Source: Motacilla alba alba
Lineage: Eukaryota > Chordata > Aves > Passeriformes > Motacillidae
NCBI RefSeq assembly: GCF_015832195.1
Contig: NC_052046.1
Coordinates: forward strand, 24,423,838-24,487,837
Length of the DNA: 64,000 bases
Direction: 5' to 3'
Shown here: positions 1 to 10,900 of the stretch, piece after piece
Layout of the letters: each line of letters starts with the position of its first letter
Numbering within the stretch: the stretch's first letter is position 1
Translations under genes and position numbers: made by a program
The notes under the pieces: generated by a model
What the model saw: only the letters and a program-made list of their open reading frames with translations
The model's database searches: none
Told to the model about the DNA's origin: nothing

Positions 1-572
1 GGCCACTGCTTGTTTAGTAAAGCTGAGGTATTAAGTCCTTGTCACAGATATTTAGGTTGCTAGCTCCTCTCAGTTCTCTGCAGTTCGCCCTCTAGTTTTG
101 GCTCTGAATCATCAGTGTTTTGGTAACCAGTTTTTTGAGCCACTCTCAGTATGATTTGTTTTCTACTGTTTTAGCTGTGAAGTTTAGAAAATTAATAAAA
201 AGCAGACACATACATTCTTTCCATCTTTAAATTCCCTTCCAAACCAAAGCATTGTATGATTTTTTGAACTTCTAATTAGTGCAGAGGCAGTCACAGATGT
301 ACAATAATCAGCAACTATTTTAACGTGTTACATCAGTATCATTACAGGCTTGTATGGTGATACACACAGGTTTTCTTAAGCAGGAGCAGAGGGAAGAAAA
401 GAACCTGTTTTGTTTGATGCTCATTAAAGAAGAGGCTAGGAGTCTACTTTTTTATACTACTGCATAGAAGATTCTCAAGCTAATATGCTTCTTCATGGTT
501 AAGGGCTAATGACTTACTTAATTGTCTTAGCCTTTTACTTCTGCATGCACAGTGCACAAAAATAATCTGTAC
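1..572 (-). other. RGMB: RGMB intron 2 (3' part outside window)
   Basis: AT-rich sequence with no open frame resembling the last RGMB exon. It begins at the donor GTACAG and runs off the left edge. No repeat family was recognised. Confidence 0.7.
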
Positions 573-1084
573 CTTGTTTGTAGCAGTAGCGCTGGATCCT
601 GGGACCACAGGTACACTGGTCACTTGCACTGATAAGTATTTATTGTCTATGAGGGGCCAAGCGCCTTCCACTTTGCATGTCTGGAAGTGATCCTTAAAAG
701 TCCTCAGGTGAGGATCGCCAAACAAGCCACAAAACAGATAAGTAGGAGGAGGTGTCTTCTCTCCCCCCTGATGTTCTCTCTCTTCGGTGTGGCCACTGTA
801 ATTGCAAGGATCATGGGTCATTTCAGAGTTGGTGGAGGATGTAGGTCCATTTTTGGTACAGTTTCTCTGGGCCATGAGATCACTGATCCCAAGCACTGCA
901 GAATGGTAGACTAGGTTTCCACGGCATACTTTGGAATTGCGATAGGTACACACAGAATATGCCCGCAGGGCCTTGCAGAATTCCAAATCAAAGTCCTCAA
1001 GAGCTGCATTTAAATGTGAAGTAAAGGATACAAAATCAGTGGTGCACTTCTGGATTCCACAAGATGTGTGCAGCTCACAATCAC
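573..1084 (-). CDS. RGMB: RGMB coding exon 2 (repulsive guidance molecule B)
   Basis: RGMB is a GPI-anchored cell-surface protein that binds BMP ligands and neogenin. This exon encodes about 170 residues. It starts after a CTTAG acceptor (AG at 1085-1086) in phase 1, so the split glycine codon joins exon 1 and gives GDCELHTSC, then the RGM hallmark IQKCTTDF. The cysteine-rich helical N domain follows, with N-glycosylation sites (NCT, NYS). Next is CGLFGDPHLRTF, the start of the partial von Willebrand type D domain, where the Asp-Pro bond of FGDPH is the autocleavage site in the family. The exon most likely ends at AAG|GTACAG (donor at 567-572). The next codons also resemble the family sequence, so a donor some 15 bases further on is possible. 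The frame is intact, but several residues usually constant in RGMB are changed (for example CGIQKC where CRIQKC is usual). The C-terminal half and GPI signal lie beyond the left edge. Confidence 0.93.
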
Positions 1085-3518
1085 CTAAGCACGAAAAGAG
1101 ACAGCAGAAAGAGATAAAGCAAATCTCCAAGGTGACAATACCCATTTCCACTCCCACAAGTATCATAGAAAACAACTTAAAGTGCTCACCCATTAGGGAA
1201 ACATTGCATCTTAGAAAAGAAGAGGTTGAAAGATAGTCTCCATTGCTATCTTTCTATCTCAGAGGCTGACAGGAGTCTTAATCTATTACTTCATATTGTC
1301 TAGATGAAAATGTAGAGCACTAAGTCCTGTCAAGTACAAGCCAAACATTTCTTTCTAGATACCAAGGTGAGGATGCAATTCTGTGTTTAAATTAATCACT
1401 TAGTCAATAAGGAAGTCTCCATTTAGTCTTTAAGTGCTTTACACAATTTACTGAATTTTTATATAGAATTCTGTCCCTCCGAAGAATGTGGTAAAGGCAA
1501 CAAAGCAATGCTGTTTAGACATTGTTTAGATGTTAAGACATGTCAAATGTCTAAAAATGTTTAGACAAAAACTAGACTGAATAAAGAAAAAACCAAATTC
1601 TCTTCTAGAAATGGGGGGGGTGGGGGGGTGGAGAATGGGTAGGTAAGCAGACAAGCAGTTTGCTTTATTTCCCTGGCACTGCCATAGGTAAAGCTTCATT
1701 GTTCATTTTTTTTGGGACTAAAGCATGAAAAAACCCAGTTGTCTGAAGTGCAAGTTTTCAGCTAATGCACCCGCACATTGCAGTAGCTGTACCTTTCAGA
1801 GCACAATTCAGTAATAAGACAGGAGGGAAAGAAACTCCCCACAAAAGCCTGAAGTAATTATCACATGTATACAACTGCTACACAGTTCAGTTTACATGAG
1901 CAAATCAATCAGATTTTATCTGATTACCCGATTTCCATGAAAAAAAAGTTAACATCCTTGCAAGCAAACCAAAGTTTTACAGTTTTCTCCTCCACAGTTC
2001 TCACACGTATGATCTGAAATCCTTCCAGATTCTTATGGCAGTTAACAGCTTTCTGAAGGTAACTTTTACCAAAGAACTTACCAGGACCAAAACTTAAATG
2101 AACAAGACACACTGAGGGCAACAGAACCACATATTTCACACAGGTTAAAACCAGAAGGACCCTAATCTAGGAGAGATCACATTTCCTGCCATCCAAAGAG
2201 AAAACGGACCTTCATAAATTACAGGTGCACAACTTCATGCAACAGCTGTCCAAGTCTGCAAAACTGTCTACTAAAATTCATCTGTGGGAACATTTATCTG
2301 AAATTTCTCACTGCCATAAAGTGGGTTTTGAATGCCACAAAGACACACAGAAGAGTTAAAAAAAGGGAAAACGAAATATATGAGAAACTCCTGAGCCATG
2401 AGAAGGGGAAAACAGGCTGAATAACAACATTTTTCATTTTTAAATAGCTGTTTTCTGCAATGCACCCAGTGATAAGAGAATATCAGCAGTTTCTTTCCCT
2501 GCCCCTTAGCTGACCTTCCTGAGTCAGTATTCACATGACTTACTCTGACTATCGAAACCATGAATTTATAAGAGCAATATGTTTTGTCAGTGATGCATAG
2601 CTAACACAAATCTGTCAAAATCCCAAGATAACACAAAGTAGAATGAGGAATTCTCCACCAACAGCTAAGCATGACCATGACTTGTGTAGGTAGGCTGAAA
2701 ATTTCTTTGTGCAAGCCATACACACCTCTGCAGAATACAGAAAAAAAACCTTAACAACAATCAACTTCTGTGTTTTCAGATACACAAAAAAGACCCACAC
2801 CAAGCAAAGTGACAGAGGGAATACTGGGTTTAGAGCCAGACTTTCAAAGCATCAAAACTTTTATTTCCCTTCAGTTGTATTCATAATATTATTTTAATCA
2901 CAAATAAATCAGGCTAGCTGAGCAAGTCTGTCAAGTGATCACACAGTCCAATAAATCACAGAATCACAGAATTTTTAGGGCTGGAAGGGACCTCTGGGGT
3001 CCATCTAGTCCAACCTCCCTGCTAAGGCAGGATCATTTGGACCAGGTGACACAGGAACATGTCCAGGTAGGGTTTGAATATCTGGAGAGAGGGAAAATCC
3101 ATGACCTTCCTGCCAAGGCAGGATCATTTGGACCCGGTGACACAGGAACATGTCCAGGTAGGGTTTTAATGTCTGGAGAGCGGGAAACTTCATGACCTCC
3201 CTGCCAGCCTGTTCCAGTGCTCTGCCACCTTTAATGCAAAGAAGTTCTTCCTCATGTTGAGATGAAACTTTTTGCGTTTCAGTTTATAGCTATTGTTACT
3301 CTTCCTGTCGCTCGGTACCAATGAAGGAATCTGGCACCATCCTCTCGGATGGAAATACTTATACCCATTAACGAGATCCCCTCTCAGTCTTCTCTCCTCT
3401 GGACTACACAGGTCAGCTCATGAAAGGCTCTACCGGAAAGGGAAAGGACCCGCCAGCTCCTCGCGTCTGCGCGCACACGGCTGCGCTCCTGTCCCTCCCA
3501 GCCCCACACTCACGGTAC
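1085..3518 (-). other. RGMB: RGMB intron 1
   Basis: The intron is bounded by GTACCG on the exon 1 side and a pyrimidine-rich CTTAG acceptor on the exon 2 side. It holds a G-rich run near 1613-1632 and a CR1 fragment at about 2952-3412. The rest is unique-looking AT-rich sequence. Confidence 0.8.
2952..3412 (-). mobile_element. CR1 LINE 3' fragment in RGMB intron 1
   Basis: Read on the minus strand this is the 3' part of a chicken-repeat-1 LINE: the end of the reverse transcriptase frame, the 3' untranslated region, and a terminal repeat of ATTCTGTG type (seen as AATCACAGAATCACAGAA on the plus strand). The piece is 5'-truncated, as usual for CR1. A unit of about 91 bases is duplicated in tandem (starting at 3024 and 3115). 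Confidence 0.85.
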
Positions 3519-4340
3519 CTGCGCCCAGCAGCAGCAGCCCGAGTGCGGCGAGCAGCCGCCGCAGAGCGGCGAGCGACGCCTCAGCCCTGGGGGCGCGGGA
3601 AGGCACAGCGCTTCCCATGCCCGGCCATACAGGTCCCTGGGCCGGCGGCAGGACGGCGCCACGGCATGAGGCGGCGGCGGAGCGGGCGGGCGGGCGGGCG
3701 ACGTTTTCCACGGTGCTTCCCCCCTCCGTCTCTTCCTGCTCCAGCGGTGCGACGGCAGCCACGGCAACGGGGCGTGACGCGACGCGCACAAAGGGACAGA
3801 CCCCGGATGCTGGGGGGCGACGGCGGCGCCTGCACTCGCTCTGCGTCCGCCGCGCCCCTCCGGCTCCGCCGCCTCCTATTGGCTACCTGAGCTGTCCGTC
3901 ACGGCTGGCCTCGGCGCCCGACTTCCCCTGGCGGCAACGACCCGCCCGCCGCGGGCCCCGGCCCCGCGTCACTAACGCACAGCGAGCCGCGCCCCTGAGG
4001 CGGGACGGGTCGCGAGAGGCCGCTAGGGGGAATTTCTGGGACAGGGCAGGGAACAGCGCCGGGATAGGAAAGGAAACACCCCGGGGTAGGGTGGGGAACG
4101 CCGCCCGGAGAGAAGAGGGGGCCACGCCGGGATAGATCAGGAACACCGCTAGGATAAGAAAGGGGGCACTCCCAGGGCAGGGCAGGGCAGGGACATCTCA
4201 GGGATGGGACGTGGAAGACCTGCGGCGCAGACAGGGGACACGGCCGGAGAGAGCAAATGGCAACACCGGTACACAATGGAACAGAGCAGATGGCAGCACA
4301 GGGACGGGGGTGGGTGACAGAACACCGAGACAGAGCAGGG
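3440..4340 (-). promoter_or_regulatory. RGMB: CpG island: RGMB promoter and 5' untranslated region
   Basis: About 900 bases are very rich in G+C and in CpG dinucleotides, in sharp contrast to AT-rich flanks. The island covers RGMB exon 1 and extends upstream of it, as expected for a TATA-less vertebrate promoter. Several short GC-box-like stretches (GGGCGGG around 3680) are present. The transcription start cannot be fixed from sequence alone. CpG islands of this sort often also start divergent antisense transcripts. Confidence 0.8.
3519..3618 (-). CDS. RGMB: RGMB coding exon 1 (signal peptide)
   Basis: This exon encodes 33 residues plus one base of a split glycine codon: a short polar start (MGSAVPSRAP), an arginine pair, then a leucine-rich core LLAALGLLLLGAG that forms the signal peptide. 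It ends at CAG|GTACCG (donor at 3515-3518), whose phase fits exon 2 exactly. The start at 3618 was chosen because the MG start in this position is the usual annotated RGMB start. An in-frame ATG 57 codons upstream (3789) is open throughout, and the residues just before the chosen start (VWPG) resemble the longer RGMB forms known in mammals, so an N-terminally extended isoform is possible. The exon lies inside a CpG island. Confidence 0.85.
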
Positions 4341-4559
4341 GACATCAGCGGGGGGAGAATTAGGAAAAAAATCTGCGGGAGAAATAAAATGGCATCATGT
4401 TAGGATATTTTTTGATCATCCAAAGGTAAATTTCCCTTTGACTATGTCACTAAGAAACAGGAGGAGCTACAGCACATCTCAGATGCAAGTAAAAATACTG
4501 CTTTCGGGCTGTTTGTTTTTTCAATCTATTTCTCCTTTCTAGCAAGCATATTTCGTATT

Positions 4560-5130
4560 GCTAAGACTAGACTGGCTGAGGCCAGTTGGTCGAGGTACAG
4601 TGAGGCCAGGTGCTGGGTCCTGACATTGGGCCACAGTGCCTGCAGTGCTACTGGCTGGGGCAGTGGCTGGAAGGCTGCATGGGGAAAGGGCCTGGGCATT
4701 CTGGCTGGCAGAGCTGAACATGAGCCAGCATGGACCCAGGAGGCGAAGAAGGCCAATGGCATCCTGGCTTGGGTCAGCAATAGTGTGGCTAGCAGGACCA
4801 TCCCCCTGTACTCAGGACTGGTGAGGTCATTTTTCAAATCCTTTGTTTAGTTTTGGACTGCTCGCATCCAGAAAGACACTGAGGTACTGGAGGGAATCCA
4901 GAGGAGAGAAACAGACCCTGGGGAAGGGTCTGAAGCACAAGTCCTCTGAGAAGCAGCTGAGGGAGCTGGGGGTGTTCAGCCTGGAGGAAAGGAGGATGAC
5001 TTTCTTACAATTTACAACTCCCTGAGAGGGGGTTGTAACCAGGTGGGGATGGGTCTCTTGCTATGTCTCAAATGAAAGGACAACTGGAAATGGTGTTAAG
5101 TTGCACCAAGGAACCAGTGTTGGTGATTCT
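4560..5130 (+). mobile_element. CR1 LINE 3' fragment
   Basis: Plus-strand sequence matches the conserved C-terminal reverse transcriptase and 3' region of CR1. Recognisable blocks encode the usual order: a 'lasagna' of CR1 words such as CCCTGTACTCAGGACTGGTG, then GAAGGGTCT-GAAGCACAAGTCC, then GCTGAGGGAGCTGGGGGTGT. It is 5'-truncated and has stops and small indels. Confidence 0.85.
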
Positions 5131-7132
5131 GTGATATGGTTCTTCAGGAAAAGCATAGACAATGTACAAAATACTGTACACAAATAAGAAAACCACAAAT
5201 ACAAAACAGACAAACTGATTCCCTTGGATTTCTCTTTATTAGAAAGTTTCTGGAAAATAAATGTCCAAGAAAGAAACTGTTCATTTTATCAACCATGTCT
5301 GAAAAAAACCCCAACCAACCAACCAACCAACCAAAACCCCCAAACCCAAGCAAAAATCTGAGCTTCAATAGCCATTAAAACTAATGTAAATTGCCACAAC
5401 CTAGGAAGAAGACCTTTAGCTTCTACTGTAGGTCACATAGTATTCATTAATCTAGCTGAGGTTCTGAGAACTATCATCTATGGCTTCCTTTTTCTTCAAT
5501 GCTCTTAGAGAAACATTTCTGCTGTTGACCTCTACTAAGAGACAACACTATTTCTTTTAATTTTATATTGCTCTAATTTTATTTTTATAATGTATTAACA
5601 GCTACTTGCATTCTTTGAAGCTGTCTTTGACTGTGACATTGTCACAGCAAGGGTATACATGTACATGCTTCTTTTGGAGGCTCATAGAGGCTCACCCTGT
5701 CTATTCTCCCTCTGTTCCAGAAGTGAAGTAACTGTATTAGTGCAGCTGACTTTCAGCTTATCTTCTGTCTCAAAGGGATTTATCCTCACAAGATCCATGC
5801 CACAGGCTTTGTTTGGGTTCTGGCTGAACTGTGGTGAGATCTGAGCAGAGGCAGAATCTTCTCATGCTGAACTACGTAGTATACAAAGTTATACAACCTT
5901 AGCTGTTCATGATCCTGTTCTTACCACTTAGCTCTATAAATAGCTTACCTGAGAAGATACTTCATTAGAGGTCATATGGCATATTTCTTTTCTCTTAGGA
6001 TCTAATATTGTTATACTGCTATGGACTTTTTTTTTTTTTTTTTACTGGAGCAAAACGTACAAAGGAAAGATAATTGACAAGGTGATATATATATAATTAT
6101 GTTCCTTAACTAATGCTGATTCATTCTACAAGCATAGTCATTGATTTATGGAAGCAGATTATATTATCTTATATCATGCTTATTTATGTAAATCAGAACT
6201 AAAACTGAGTGGTTTTACCTATATCAAGGAATTTTTCTCATGATCTCTAATATTTCTAAAGAATTTTAAAGCATTCCAACACCCAACTAATGCACTAAAA
6301 ATTCCCTAGGAGTAGGAGGATAGCTAGCTTGTAAGGGGATTTAGAAGTTGAGGCAAATCTCTATCTTCCTTGTCTGAAACTGTATGAAAAGTGCTAAGGG
6401 ACATATTTTAAAAATAATTTCTCAGAGAGTTCACAAATCTACAAATACATTGTGGACTGCCCAAAGGATCTCTTGGACTCCAAATTAGTAACAGGTGTAA
6501 ATACAGTTGAAGAGTTGATACACTATTATATGTGGGGTTGATTTATGTTTGGGAAAGTAGTGGTGTCCTGAAAGAAATAAAATGTCCTGTCGGATTGGAG
6601 GTTTCTTTCTCTTTCTCAAAGTTGCACTTGGAATTGTAGCTTTCCTTAGCAGATCCTTGCAGTGAGTTTTCCCTGAATGTGTGGCTCCACTGCCTATCCA
6701 AAACCTACAGTTTCTTTCCCTGCCTTTTTGGAACTGGGGGATCTGTGGGGCATGCCTGCCTATTTTCCCCAGCCCCTATCATGACCCATTGCCAAAATCC
6801 TCCTGAATCTTAAGGCAGACATCTACTAATTGCTTCAAATACCACAAGTCAATACTCTATTCAGTTTTAAAATTTCATTGATTATACAATGCTTGCAACC
6901 GTGGTGCTTATATACAATTACCAGTTTCATTTAAAAGCTTACTACAGACTGATACAAATGCACTGACCATATATAAAGATAAAATATCACTTTCAGTTCA
7001 CACAATCAAATGTATTGCAGGTTACAAAGTAATACCTACATATGTATATATACAAAGAGAAAAACATCAATTGAACTACCTAAATATCTACAAAGCAATA
7101 ACTAAACTATCAGAATGAATCATGTGAGACTC
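5131..7132. other. intergenic, no gene seen
   Basis: AT-rich unique-looking DNA. It contains a short (CCAA)n run near 5310-5334 and a poly-T run near 6029-6044. No coding region or recognised element. Confidence 0.6.
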
Positions 7133-7790
7133 TGTTGTGGTTCAAATTTAGTTTATTGATTTCTTTTTAAGTAGTTCATTCTATTATACCCTCATGTTCT
7201 TTTTGAATTGGTTCACCCTGGGATTTTACCCTCCTTTAAAGCTGTCCCTCATGCCATTCCCTGCCTCTTGTTCCAGCTCTTTCCCTGCCAATCAAGGCAA
7301 CCCACCACTTGATTCCCAAAACTTCTTTGCCACTTAAACCTGGGCTGATCCGTGTCTGCAACACCCTTTTGGAATTTCCCTACTCCTTGAAGCCCCATTA
7401 GCCCATGTGACCCATCCTCTCCACCCTCCCCCAATTGGCTCCAGATACTTGATGTAATCCCCTCCCTCCTCCCCTGAAGATTTCCTATTGGTTAGCTGTT
7501 TGTATTCCACCCACCCCCACCCCCCCCCCGACTTGTATCTGTACAAAACCCCTTGGACAACACAGCTAGGGACTTTTTGTCCGGCTCCCTTTACTTGGAA
7601 CAAACTGTTCCTTGTGGACCTTCAAGATGGAGAGCCTCCTCCTTTCTCCTCTGCTTGGTCGCTGTCGTGGCTTGTGTCTGGCACCTTAGAGCACGTGACT
7701 CTAAAGGTTCTGCCTCTGGTAAATCCTCATACCAAGGCAGTTCTCCACTCCTGGTGTGGTGCCGGAGTTCTAAGAGTTAGCCCGGGTTCC
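7133..7790 (+). mobile_element. LTR-like sequence (probable solo LTR)
   Basis: The block begins with TGTTGTGG and has the layout of an avian ERV LTR: a pyrimidine-rich U3 with CCAAT-like motifs (CCAATTGG, CTATTGG), a TATA-like TGTACAAAACC near 7540, and a pyrimidine-rich U5. No perfect polyadenylation signal or target duplication was found, so both ends are approximate. Confidence 0.4.
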
Positions 7791-10400
7791 AGCAGCCACC
7801 TCAAGAATCCATTTTTTTCATGCAGGAAAAAAGCCGATTCTTCATTCACACAATACATTTTTACACAGTTTTTACAGACCTTGTATTCAACTTCAATTGG
7901 TTAATAGCTTTCCTGACAATTACTCTGTTGGTTTGTTAAAGGTATTTTACTTGTCTGTCAAATTTCTCTATTTTCAAAGTGTTTACATATTTTTTTCACT
8001 AACTCTCTGGGATAGATTTACTGTTTATGCAGATGCTAGTTGTTTTTTCACCCAGGAATAGATCATTATGTTAATGAACTGTTCATACCAAGATTGTTTT
8101 CACATGGGAACTTGCAAAGTACTAGGTGCACTTAGAAGAAATGACAGGCCAGCTGTCAATCTAGCAGAGCAGGCCTGATTTTATGAGGCTTTTCTTCCAT
8201 AATTTTTCTACCTGACTTCAACACTAAACTGTACAACTCCACACAGCTTTACATAGAACTCCATACATACATAAGCATAACAATCTGTAGTATATAAATA
8301 TATTGACATCTGTGTAAATATAACAATTTACATGGTGAGCCTGTACATAAGTATGCAAATACTAAAGTACCTATCTAAATCTCTGTATACTAAATAAGTA
8401 TAATGGTATATAATTTGAAATACAACTCTTGACATATAGAAACATAGGTATATATAGACAGAAATATAGCTGAATATAGATATGGAGAGAACAAGATATA
8501 GACTGAACCCAGCTGGCACATTTCCCCATGATTCCCCTCAGTCGCTTCCTGTGCAGAATAGTCTTTCTGGAAACAGCAGACAGAGATTAAGAAGCAAAGG
8601 AAATCACTGAGTCATCTCCACCATGCCCTTAGCCTCACCAAAGTCTCAGCACACATGCAGCTCCCCCAGTCCCTTCAGACTCTCCAAGCCCATCAGCCCC
8701 CACAGTGCTGCCATCCCCCTTCAGTGTCCCCAAGGGCCCGGAGCCCCACCACCTCTCTCAGCCCATGCCATTTCTCTGTCCCCTTAGTCCCTGCCATCAC
8801 CATCAGCTCTCACAGACCCCTCAGTTTCACTGCTTCCTCTCAGCCCCCACAGCCTTACCATACTCTTAGTGCCACCATCACCACCTACAGCAGCACCATG
8901 CCTTCAACGCCTCAACAACATCGTTACCCTCAGCTGTACTGGCCCGTCAGTGGCTCCCTGGTGGCTTGAGCCCAGATACTCCCCAGGAGGTCGGTGCCTG
9001 GTGCCTCTGGCAGTTCTTCCACTCATGTCAGGTGTGGCCACCTTTCAGCCTGGGGCTGAAACTGCTGCTCAGCCCGGCCTGCCTGCCAACCCAGACCCCA
9101 GCATGACAAGAGAGGACAGAGCCAGCAGAGTGGGGAAAGAGGTAAAAAAGCAGCATATAACTCTACAAATATTAATAGATTACCTAAATATCTGTAGACA
9201 TAGAACTCTAGAAATACAGGCCTCTAGAATTATAACCTCACCTTTCAGAGTGGTGATGTGACATGTACATCAGATGGGGTTGTACTCTGCCACAGATTGC
9301 TACATAGCATGTAGCTCACACGCTGTCAACTTTCTGGAAGGTGGCTTCTGTTGTGGGTCTTTGCTGGTGCAGGACAGCCAGCAGGTCCTACAGGAGACAC
9401 AGGATGCAGGGACTTGTCTGAGGAGCTGCATTCAAACAGCAATGACCCACAGGTGTCTCTGAGTCCTCTGAGAATTCACTTAGACAATATGCAGAAACAT
9501 CTGGTGCTTATGCCTCCAGATGGAGGAGGGAGGAAGTGCATGATTTTAGTGGGAGTACAAAACCGGGCACTATCACTGCTAAACCATGAAAGTCAGAAGA
9601 GAAATGGATGAATGTATGCGCTGAAAAGCCTCTGATATTCTTTTACTGCAGAAAGAAAAGCTATTCATAGCCCAAATGTACATCTTATGTACACAATTAG
9701 TAAGGAGAAGAATTTCAGAATTGTATTGTGTTGCACAAATCTGTTGTGCTGTTTGGCAGCCCCACACTGTCTCAAGAACTCGCCTACCTTGAAAATTCCC
9801 CTTCTTCCAGACACATGAACAGGACTACCTCTATCCAGGGTCTGAACTCATGTGCTTGACCTGCTGCCTTCTCCTCTCACCTGTAGCACTGGCATCAGTT
9901 TGTTTTCAGTAGCACTTTATTTTGACATCTAGAATTAAATAACAGAGGAAAATTCCAATCAAAACTTCACTTTCTACCAACAGTGCTTCCCTCTTTGCTC
10001 CTTGCAAATGTCCACTGTAGAAATGGAAGTTGCGACTCGGTGAGAATTAGTTATCTCAAAAATTTACTCACCTTCTGTGGGCTGGTTTTTAGAGTTCAGC
10101 AAATAATTTTAAAATGTGCTGCCATCCAGCACATATCCATCATGGATGGGACAGAGATTTAAAAGCAATGTCTGCTGAGAGATCTGCAGACAGATGCTGC
10201 AGATTCCCACAAGCGAAAGGGAATTTTCTTTTTGTGAAGGCACCAGGAGTCCAATGCTGGACAGGTGTTGGGGAAGGTGAAACAGGAAAGCCTTGAAAAT
10301 ATGATTGCCTGGCAAATAATTTTGAGAATATGGAAACTGTAAGTGAGATTGAAATGAAAGCAAGCTTTGAGATACTAAGCCTTACTGAACAACTGGAAAA
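7791..10400. other. intergenic with AT-rich and pyrimidine-rich simple sequence
   Basis: Holds an ATA-rich low-complexity stretch (8260-8510) and a C/T-rich degenerate repeat (8655-8960) in which CAGCCCCCACAG recurs. The open frames here follow base composition and none resembles a known protein. Confidence 0.55.
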
Positions 10401-10409
10401 CAATAGTAT

Positions 10410-10900
10410 GGCTGGCTGAAGGTAATCCCATTTTCATTAAACAACACCCTCTGCTTGCAGACAGGTCCAAGGGTCAGGGCAGACCCTACTAGCTTGGCAG
10501 AAGGGATCCAAAGAGTAGTTTTTAGGGTTTAAAATGTAACACAGTATGGTAATGTAATGATTCTTATAGGCTGTATGTAAATACTATAGGATTTGTATCT
10601 TGTACTAGATTGGTTAGTGAAAATTAGAATATTCAGTTCAGAAGAAGATTTATTGTATTGTAATGGGAACCTTGCTCTTTTGCTCTCTTTCGTCTGCTTT
10701 TATTCCTCTCTTTTGTCCTCTCTTTTCCTCTTGCTCTCTCTCACTCTCTCTCTCTTTGGGGCTCCTCTTTCAGGCCTGCTCCGAGCTGCAGCTGGCAACT
10801 CCAAGCAGGGCCCCTGCACCCATGCCCTTTGCAATAAATGGCAAGTTCCAAGACCTGGCTTTAGAGATGTCTCGTCTCTGTCCATCCCGACTGTCCTACA
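10410..10900 (+). mobile_element. LTR-like sequence (probable solo LTR)
   Basis: Contains a CT-rich tract, a polyadenylation signal (TTTGCAATAAATGG near 10829) and a downstream pyrimidine-rich U5 ending TCCTACA at 10900. This is the R-U5 layout of avian ERV LTRs. The 5' end is uncertain and no target duplication was identified. Confidence 0.45.

Noticed and set aside
3293..4135. 280-codon plus-strand frame over the CpG island
   Set aside because: GC-rich sequence lacks stop codons by composition. The frame starts inside a CR1 fragment and shows no known domain; the minus strand carries the real RGMB exon.
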